64,000 nt of DNA from the NCBI GenBank assembly GCA_004194705.1, contig SADC01001333.1, positions 62,001 through 126,000 on the forward strand, written 5' to 3'. The DNA comes from Ditylenchus dipsaci. Lineage: Eukaryota > Nematoda > Chromadorea > Rhabditida > Anguinidae. A model generated the notes under the pieces. That model was not told where the DNA came from. It was given only the letters and a program-made list of their open reading frames with translations, and did no database searches. The position numbers and the translations under genes were made by a program. Position 1 is the first letter of the stretch. The number at the start of each line of letters is the position of its first letter. This document shows, in pieces, positions 56,441 through 64,000 of this stretch.

Positions 56441-57349
56441 ACTAACAAACCTTTGACTAAGCCCAAAGCCTACAAAATCACAAAAAACAACAACAGGGGA
56501 GACCAAGACAAACCCCACTCATTGAGGGATAACCTCAACTCGCAGTTGCGGTTGAGGATGAGTTGATTTAACGAGTTGAGGATGAGCGTGAGTTTAAAAA
56601 TCACTGCACGTGACAGAAATAAGGAACCTGTGACAGAAAAAATGAATCTATGACGAAAAAAAGTTTTACCTTTTTCATTGAGCATATTTTGTCCGAAAAG
56701 AATACAAAATTCTCAATTAAATTGTGGAAAAAATTACGTTTTAAAATATTTGTTTAACGATGTTTTTTTAATTTTTCAGGGTTTTAACAAATATTTTAAC
56801 ACGGGAACGGCTGTACGTCCTGATGGTATGTCCTTGTGCAGAATTTCACGCTGAGCACGATGGTGAAAAAAAAATTGAAAAAATGTAACTCTACGGTGGT
56901 CAGTGGCCTTTGTGAACCATCAATGTCACGATTTTTGCCTATGCCACTTCAAAGAGGTAAAACATGCCAGTGTTTTAATATTTTTTCCATTATTTATGTG
57001 CAAAAGATAGCGCAGATTGCAAGCTTTGAAATGACATATCGTTGACGTATTTACGACAATCGAATGGAAAGCTTTACCTTGAAGAAATAATTGTTTTAAT
57101 TTTCAAAAACGTTGTTCATACAAAAATATGTACAAAAAAGTGTGGAACGCCGTTTTTTAGTTAATGGTTGGTTCTATTCGACAGAGCAAGAAAAACTGCA
57201 CCATATAGTGCTTTAAAGTAATCTGCAACCAGGCTTTTCGAGTGCTTAGCAAACATTCAAAAGGATATACAAAAGGCATCTTGACCTGAAACTTCGATTT
57301 CGCTACATAAATCTGAAATTCGGACACCTGATTCGTGTTCAGCATGGTC

Positions 57350-57524
57350 AATTTACTTGAGAAACTATCCTTTAATTATCACAATCACCGTCAAATTCAG
57401 ATTCCGCCGAGACAAAAATTATTTGAAATTGAAAAAAATTGAATTTAAATAGTTTTTGTCTCGAGCGGAATTTGAAATTTGACAATGATTGTGATAATCA
57501 AAGGACAGTTTTGAAGTAAATCGA
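57350..57524. mobile_element. MITE nested in the left arm
   Basis: Present only in the left arm: TTTACTTGAGAAACTATCC and the mirrored AGGACAGTTTTGAAGTAAA, with ATTATCACAATC/GATTGTGATAAT inside. The right arm at 59305-59315 is the unoccupied version. Confidence 0.75.
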
Positions 57525-57887
57525 CGGCTAGGGAAACTTGCCAAAAACGAAATTTGCCAAACGTATGTTTCGCCAAAACGAAATTTGCCAAAACGAAATT
57601 TGCCAAATCGAAATGCGCCAAAACGAAATATGACAATACGAAATTTGCCGAAACGAAATTTGGCAACGAACCAACAGGGGGACCAAGGCAGTTTTTACGT
57701 TTTTTTCAAAATTTTCGAAATTGTGTCTAACCACTTAAAACCACCCCAAACAACCAAAAACCACCTAAAACAGCAAAAACTACCCAAATCACACTAAACA
57801 CCCAAAACAACCCAAACCACCAAAACCATCTAAAACTAAACCAAACAATTTTGCGGGAATTTGAATTTTTAGTCTGAACCAACCAAA

Positions 57888-58990
57888 CCAAGTGGTCGTC
57901 CACTTGGATCAAAAATTTTTTTTTACGTTTTTGGGTTCTAACTGGTGACCATAAAGTTCGGAATGGACTTTTGAACTAATTTCTAGCAATAAAATTTATT
58001 CCCAAAAATATTCCAAACATGGTTTTGTAGCCCTTTCCTTCCTCTTTCAAATGGCATATTACACTTAGATTGATTATTTCAAATAAGTCACCATTTGGCT
58101 CCAAACACCTGTGAGGTCATTTTGAGAAGTTTACCAGCGTTTTCATCACTTTCAGTTATCAAATTTTTATTGAATTTTAAGCATAACGGCAACATTTTAT
58201 CACTATGTTGTAGCGCAGCTCAAGAGCTACAAAACCCTCGTTCAGAATGATCTTTTGATATCTGAGTGTTGAGATATGACCTTTTGGAAAAATTGATTTC
58301 TTGAAAAAATGACCAAAAACCAAGTTTTTGCCAATTTTTCGGATTTTGGTCATTTTTTCAAGAAATCATTTTTTCCAAAAGGTCATATCTCAACACTCAG
58401 ATATCAAAAGATCATTCTGTAACGAGGGTTTTGTAGCTCTTGAGCTGCGCTACAACATAGTGATAAATGTTGCGTTATGCTTAAATTCAATAAAAAATTT
58501 GATAACTGAAAGTGATGAAAACGCTGGTAAACTTCTCAAAATGACCTCACAGGTGTTTGGAGCCAAATGGTGACTTATTTGAAATAATCAATCTAAGTGT
58601 AATATGCCATTTGAAAGAGGAAGGAAAGGGCTACAAAACATATGTTTGGAATATTTTTGGGGAATAAATTTTATTGCTAAAAATTAGTTCAAAAGTCCAT
58701 TCCGAACTTTATGGTCACCAGTTAAAACCAGTTTTCTAGACTAATTCGTGCACGCTTAACATGGTTTGACGGTGGCAAAATGCCGTTTTCTCAGTTATTT
58801 TTTGAGTTTTGGCAAATAATTGATTTTACCAAAATCAATTATACCCTAAAACTCAAACATTTCTTCATGAAACGTCATTTTACCACTATCAAACCATGTT
58901 CAGCGTGCACGAATTAGTCTAGAAAACAAGTTTTGGAACCCAAAAACGTAAAAAAAACTTTGATCCAAGTCGACGACCACTTGGTTTGGT
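57888..58990. repeat. CCAAGTGG-family foldback, copy 6, split by a TA element
   Basis: ACCAAGTGGTCGTCCACTTG (57888) is mirrored at 58962-58985. The left arm is interrupted after GGGTTC by the 57941-58722 element. The right part folds around CAATTATACC. Confidence 0.8.
57941..58722. mobile_element. 782-bp near-perfect palindrome, TA duplication
   Basis: ACTGGTGACCATAAAGTTCG and its complement are flanked by TA. Arms of about 380 bp are almost identical, mirroring through TGTTGTAGCGCAGCTCAAGA, and meet near 58335. Confidence 0.9.
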
Positions 58991-59867
58991 TGGTTCAGAC
59001 TGAAAATTTAAATTAAATTTTAAATTTAAATTTTTGTTTGTGAAGTTTCGAATGGTTTCTGGTGGTTTTGGTGTTCTGGTGGTTTGGTGTGATTTTGGTG
59101 GTTTTGGCTGATTTTGGATGGTTTTCGCTGGTTTGGGGTTGTTTTAGGTGGTTAGAACACAGTTTCGAAATTTCGAAAAACGTAAAAACTGCCTTGGTCC
59201 TCCTGTTGGTGCGTTGGCCAAATTTCGTTTCGGCAATTTCGTTTTTGGCAAATTCGTTTTGGCAAATTTCGTATTTGGCAAATTTCGTTTTTGGCAAGTT
59301 TCCCCTAGCCAAATCGACCATGCTGAACACGAATCAGGTGTCCGAATTTCAGATTTATGTAGCGAAATCGAAGTTTCAGGTCAAGATGCCTTTGGTATAT
59401 CCTTTTGAATGTTTGCTAAGCACTCGAAAAGCCTGGTTGCAGATTACTTTAAAGCACTATATGGTGCAGTTTTTCTTGCTCTGTCGAATAGAACCAACCA
59501 TTAACTAAAAAACGGCGTTTCCACACTTTTTTGTACATATTTTTGTATGAACAACGTTTTTGAAAATTAAAACAATTATTTCTTCAAGGTAAAGCTTTCC
59601 ATTCGATTGTCGTAAATACGTCAACGATATGTCATTTCAAAGCTTGCAATCTGCGCTATCTTTTGCACATGAATAATGGAAAAAAATATTAAAACACTGG
59701 CATGTTTACCTCTTTGAAGTGGCATAGGCAAAAATCGTGACATTGATGGTTCACAAAGGCCACTGACCACCGTAGAGTTACATTTTTCAATTTTTTTCAC
59801 CATCGTGCTCAGCGTGAAATTCTGCACAAGGACATACCATCAGGACGTACAGCCGTTCCCGTGTTAA

Positions 59868-60240
59868 CTACACAAAAGTTGTTCAACTGACAATTAAAAT
59901 TCTGAAAACACCGCGACACTCATATCATGGTTTTTCATTACTGGTTCATTAGGCATTGGACATCGCTCTACTTTTTGTTAGCCTTCAGAGCTTGGATCCA
60001 AATTCACGCTACACAAGCACAAGTAGAAAAAATCCCATCAAACTTCCCCAGGTCACAGTCAGGATCCCTATCTTGAAAGATTTAGCTATGTCTTGGAAAT
60101 ATAAGCTCTAAAATCAAACTTTCTATACTAGCCTCAAAGCCAAATTTAATTGCTCTCTTAGCAAAATAGTGAAAAGATTAAGCGGATGGATCAATATACA
60201 CACAAATTATAGGAACGCTCGACCTAACGGAGAAGGTATG
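59868..60240. other. Intergenic, nothing recognised
   Basis: No gene, array or inverted pair seen between the TTAA foldback and the hAT element. Confidence 0.3.
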
Positions 60241-60248
60241 CCAGGAAA

Positions 60249-62467
60249 CAGTGCTGGCAATCCGCTCCGCTCCGGCTCCGCTCTGGCTCCGCTCCGGCTC
60301 CGAGCGGAGCCAGATCCGGAGCGAAAAATTTCGCCTTCCGGAGCCGGGAGCCAGATCCGGAGCGGAAAATTTAAATGATGGGAGCCGGGAGCCAGATCCG
60401 GAGCGAAAAATTTGCTCCGACGGAGCCGGGAGCCAGATCCGGAGCGGGAAATTTGAATTCCCGGAGCCATTTTGGAGCCAGTTTTTCGTTAATTTAGTTG
60501 CCCGAAAAGTTTGGATATAAAATGTACTTTTAAATAGAAATTCGTATTGTGACGAAAAATCTTCGCTTATGGAATGTCCATAAAATTAAACCCGAGTAAA
60601 TGTTGAAATCCTCATGCTACTTTTGCTATTTAGTTCTCGCCTATCCTCCTTCCATCATTTTCAACCCTCTACTCCCTATATTTAGCTCATCATCAACTAA
60701 ACATGCCAAGGATGGAGCACGAACACGCAATCGCCAAAAGCGCCGAACAATTGGAAGATGAACGCCGCAGCATTGATCCAGGTTCGACGCATATGTTTAT
60801 TTAACAAAGCGTCTCAGTTCAAACTTTTCAGAACTGAACAAAAAGCTCACGTCCCTTTTCCCCGGTGGTTGTTGCCCCTATGATGGATGCAAGAAGGCCG
60901 TAATCAAGCACTCAAAGAATCTTTACCGCCACATGAAGAACAAGCACAACTCAGAGCTGGAGAAGGTGATCCTGGAAATCGACAAGGCAAAGACCCGGCT
61001 TCCTTTCGATGTGATCAGCACTACTAATCGTCCACTTCGCTATCTCACAATGTACGCCGGAACTTCTACATTTGCTTTCGCCCATCTAGAAATCCGTGGC
61101 TTCTGGTAGTCCCTGCTTTGCCCCTTGCTCTCATTTATGATATTAATTTTAGCGTCTTCTCGGGACTTGCAAGGAATGACCTGCATCCAAATCGACGGGC
61201 TCTACGGACGCTGGTGGGAGGTGAGCTCAAGAAGGTCCAGAACAAGTTGAAGATCATCTGCGAAAATGTGACTCATGGGCTCTCGGTTTGTGTAGACATA
61301 GCAACTACAAGAGGTAGTCCTTGAATTTCCACAGATATTTTCCTAGTTTTACGACTTCAGGGATGGCGACTAGCTTCCTGGCTATCTGCGTGCAGTTTAT
61401 CACTCCGGCAGGGATCAAGAACTCAGAAGAGGTTTAAAGATGTTCTCCAATCAGGCGAAGAAGCAGTGATCCTATTTTCATCTCATCGGCCGTTTTAGAC
61501 ATCAGCGTGGCAAATCTTCTTTCCGATAAGCAGCTCCAGAAGGCAAGACCCGCGCTTCAGAGCATGGTGAAAATCCAAAATTTACTTATATTCGGTTTAT
61601 AAATCTCAATTTTAGTTGATTAATCTGAAGCTCGTCGAGGTGCCAAGTTCCATTATTATCGAAGAGTGCATTGATCAAGAGAGCTCCCCCTTCGGCTTTG
61701 CAGTGAAGAAGAGGAAGGTCGTCCTATCAACAGGTCAATCGAGCAGGAGATCGAGAGCTACATCGAAGCTTTGAAGGGTCTTCCGTCCAACTACGACTGC
61801 ATCAAGTACTGGCATAACGAGGGAGAGGTAGTCGTCAATTGCTGATTCTTAGACTTAATCCATATTTAAACTTTCAGAAGTTTACTCGTCTCGCGCATTT
61901 GGCCAAATCAATTCTCGGTGTCCCTGCTACCTCGGCATGTGTGGAACGCGTTTTCAGTCAAGTCACCCTACACTCTAGCGGGCGTAAAGGATCTACTTCA
62001 GAGAGCTACATTCGAGAGAAAGTGCTGCTGACCCTGGCCGGAGATTTAATTGATTTGTGAGGGTTTTGTGTGTTTTGTTATCGTGCAATAAATAGAGAAC
62101 GTACCCAATTTATTCGTTATCACTGTGTTCCTGTACTGTACTTGTTGTCATATTTTTCTATATATGGCTCATTCTATCAGATATTTTTGTTGACACTTTC
62201 TTGCACCGGAGCCAGAGCCGCTCTGCTCCCGCTCTGGATCCGGCTCCGCTCCGGCTCCGAGTCGGAGCCAGATCCGGAGCGGAAAATTTGCCTTCCAGAG
62301 CCGGGAGCCAGATCCGGAGAGGAAAATTTTACCTCCCGGAGCCGGGAGCCAGATCCGGAGCCGGAAATTTTGCCTCCCGGAGCTGGGAGCCAGATCCGGA
62401 GCGAGAAATTTGCCCCAACAGAGCCGGGAGCCAGATCCGGGCCGGAAATTTCGAAATGCCAGCACTG
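60249..62467. mobile_element. hAT element with GC-rich 33-bp subterminal arrays, 8-bp TSD
   Basis: A perfect CCAGGAAA duplication (60241-60248, 62468-62475) flanks CAGTGCTGGCA...TGCCAGCACTG tips of 11 bp. Just inside, both ends carry three to five units of GGAGCCGGGAGCCAGATCCG plus GAGCGGAAAATTT. These arrays are in the same (direct) orientation at both ends. They are strikingly GC-rich against the AT-rich gene between them. Confidence 0.94.
60703..62060 (+). CDS. hAT transposase, shortened
   Basis: Exon 1 starts MPRMEHEHAIAKSAEQLEDE. Exon 2 (60832-61050) holds a C2H2/BED-like finger, CCPYDGCKKAVIKHSKNLYR with HMKNKH. Exon 3 reads LARNDLHPNRRALRTLVGGE and VCVDIATTRG. It continues after an intron as GMATSFLAICVQFITPAG, the first catalytic-acid neighbourhood of hAT enzymes. 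Later exons read SIEQEIESYIEALKGLPSNY and the dimerisation domain HLAKSILGVPATSACVERVF, with stop at 62058-62060. The total is only about 400 residues against about 600 or more for complete hAT proteins, and the span between 61440 and 61640 is too short for the central core. It is probably an internally deleted, non-autonomous copy. Confidence 0.75.
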
Positions 62468-62544
62468 CCAGGAAAGTGATGAGCAGGTGAGTAGGTCGGT
62501 GTGCCAGGAGCGTGGGGTAAGCGGAGAGCCGATTTTGTTAATTA

Positions 62545-62727
62545 CAGTCGACGCCTTCTATAACGACGCTCTTTATAACGATTCGCTCTTTATAAAGATC
62601 CGGAAAAAAGAACTATTTGGTCCTGAGCTAAGTCATTCAAGTCAAAACGACGCTCTTTATAACGACGCTCTCTATAACGACTCGGTTTAGCCGGTCCCTT
62701 GAGAGTCCTTATAGAGAGCTTCGACTG
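62545..62727. mobile_element. Tigger/pogo-type MITE, TA duplication
   Basis: CAGTCGACGCCTTCTATAAC and the mirrored TTATAGAGAGCTTCGACTG are flanked by TA, with repeated ACGCTCTTTATAACG units. Confidence 0.85.
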
Positions 62728-63115
62728 TATTCAATATCAAAATTTCACGTCTCAAATTTCTTGTACCTTTTTTAAACCTTTTCGTGCAGTGGCACACACA
62801 ATTGCACAGTTCCTTCCTTCGGCAAGCCACATCCTTCAACTCCCCCAGCCAACAACAACAACAACGGCCATATTATTGGTTTATTGCCTTTGCCAACCCA
62901 ACTCATACACTTTAGCAGCAGTGCCTAAAGTAATGTGTGTGCTGGGAAGCCCAAAAATAGCATCTTTCCCAAGAACACACTACCTCTCTCTGCCCTATAT
63001 CATAATTGGTGTTGGTGAAGAGGCTTGCTTGCTGCTGCTTGAGGCACCCTCATATATACAACGCAACCCAGCAGCAGCCTTAGAAGTGCAGTCTAAAAAA
63101 GGAACTGCTCTATAA
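62728..63115 (+). other. Open frame of unknown status
   Basis: A 138-codon frame (62699-63115) begins inside the MITE tip, so its start is doubtful. It contains a CAACAACAACAACG run and a hydrophobic PYIIIGVGEEACLLLLEAP stretch. No family is recognised, and it may be chance or an exon. Confidence 0.25.
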
Positions 63116-63349
63116 GGCAAATCGGGATTGAAGTGAGCCAGTAAAATGTATGAAGAAGACGAGCCAAAATTGCAGCCAATATACTACTAGTTGCTGATAA
63201 GTAGATGGCTAAATAGGGATGTAGGCAAGGCAATTGAAGATGCGAGAATTTTAACTTTTTATATCGGCGGGATTATTTTAACAAATAACAAGGAACGCTA
63301 AGTTATTTGTAAATGTTGCTATTTTTTCGTTTAACCGTAAATTCTGTAA

Positions 63350-63495
63350 TTGGGCGGCCGCATAGGCGTACATAGAACTTTCGGCGTACATAAGATTTTT
63401 CGGGAGGCTTAAAAATTCTGACGGGGGGGGGGGGTATTTATATGCGGTAAGACACCCTCCCGCCTCCCCTGGTTACGCCTATGTGCGCCCGGCCG
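63350..63495. repeat. MITE related to the 4016-5397 hAT family
   Basis: CATAGGCGTACATAG at the left and CCCCTGGTTACGCCTATG at the right. The right tip matches CTGGCTACGCCCATG of the 4016-5397 element. No clear TSD. Confidence 0.55.
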
Positions 63496-64000
63496 TTTTG
63501 TTATTTATCCTAAAGGGTCGCCCTATTAAGACACATAGGCGTGAAATTTTCAAAGCAAACAGTATCACAACAAATGAATTTTTATAGAGGTCTCCTTATT
63601 TTTTAATCGGCTTCAAGCAGGGGCATGAGAATTAGTTGCCAAATTTTCAAATTTCACCAGATAAAAGCCATTAAAATATTTAAAAAAATCGTAAAAATTC
63701 GACTGCATGATCAGGCGGTGCGATGTGTTTCATTTAGCTGCAGTCATAAGCGACTCAACCTACGTAACACGTGGTTACAAGACTTACTTTTGCTGATTTT
63801 TGTATTATTCCGCGGCTTATCTTAGCAAAAAGCTTGGCCCTGGTCAAAAAGTCAATGATCACGGTAAACTTAACTGAAATTTAAAATAGGTTATAGACAT
63901 CATTGTCAGATTTGTCAGTTTCATTCAAAAAATACCCGGATAACGTATGCCTTTTGAGAAACCTTGTCTAAAACAGTCTCCTGTGTGATTTCTTATAAGT
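63496..64000. other. No gene recognised; relic of the GTAACA foldback
   Basis: At 63745-63800 AAGCGACTCAACCTACGTAA and AGACTTACTTTTGCTGATTT resemble the arm of 50706-52565. No other feature is supported. Confidence 0.35.

Larger units (their letters stand above)
56800..59863. mobile_element. 3.06-kb foldback with TTAA duplication and GCCAAAACGAAATTT arrays
   Basis: TTAA (56796-56799, 59864-59867) flanks CACGGGAACGGCTGTACGTC and its mirror. Arms of about 550 bp (56800-57349; 59311-59863) are highly similar. They are followed inward by mirrored 15-bp GCCAAAACGAAATTT arrays (57538-57668; 59218-59298) and a CAACAGGGGGACCAAGGCA motif on each side. The TTAA target suggests a piggyBac-like mover. 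No transposase is present. Confidence 0.85.

Noticed and set aside
56119..56466. 115-residue minus-strand frame resembling pentapeptide-repeat protein
   Set aside because: It is the direct outcome of a 15-bp tandem repeat that is also open on the other strand; no flanking coding sequence.
62070..62690. 206-residue frame after the hAT gene
   Set aside because: Covers the GC-rich subterminal array and a MITE; repeated EPGARSG words come from the array.
1..64000. LTR or LINE retrotransposons
   Set aside because: No reverse transcriptase, integrase or long direct terminal repeats were seen in any frame.

Overview
This is a window from a eukaryotic nuclear genome, almost certainly an invertebrate animal. 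A nematode is plausible but not proven. Five conserved single-copy animal genes can be read, and all are split by short introns (mostly 44-80 nt) with TTTCAG or TTTTAG acceptors and no long pyrimidine tracts. The rest is AT-rich and packed with DNA transposons, foldback MITEs and decayed gene copies. No bacterial operons, CRISPR arrays, rRNA or intact tRNA genes were seen.

Real genes. TXNL4A/DIM1 (1789-3714, +) is a U5 snRNP protein whose first intron is built of MITEs and whose last exon has a one-base deletion. MED21 (9901-10465, +) is a Mediator subunit. CSN6 (41049-42459, -) is a COP9 signalosome subunit and sits 173 bp upstream of MIPEP (36039-40875, -), the mitochondrial intermediate peptidase. 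CTU2 (46944-49391, +) is a tRNA wobble-uridine thiolation factor. Decayed copies of midasin (15480-16125, -) and PBDC1 (18810-19290, +, with a second partial copy at 35268-35489) are also recognisable. These genes are unrelated housekeeping functions and do not form a pathway.

Mobile DNA. The best-defined element is a 3.3 kb Mutator-like transposon (6230-9528) with a perfect 9-bp target-site duplication (TSD). It encodes FLYWCH, MULE transposase and OTU-type cysteine protease domains. hAT elements with exact 8-bp TSDs lie at 4016-5397, 30448-32679, 50743-52150 and 60249-62467. Other nested elements have 8-bp (12144-13313), about 10-bp (11198-13623), 3-bp (42581-42805, 50706-52565, 54406-54820), TA and TTAA duplications.

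The unifying oddity is that at least nine unrelated elements end in arrays of 11-35 bp tandem repeats just inside the tips, mostly mirrored on the two ends. Several foldback families also carry tRNA-like sequences with A and B boxes in both arms. A recurrent foldback family tipped by the palindrome CCAAGTGGTCGTCCACTTGG occurs at least seven times.

Several single-base frameshifts lie in otherwise conserved domains (DIM1, the MULE), some at homopolymers. This suggests either long-read assembly errors or recent decay, so frame breaks here should be read with caution.
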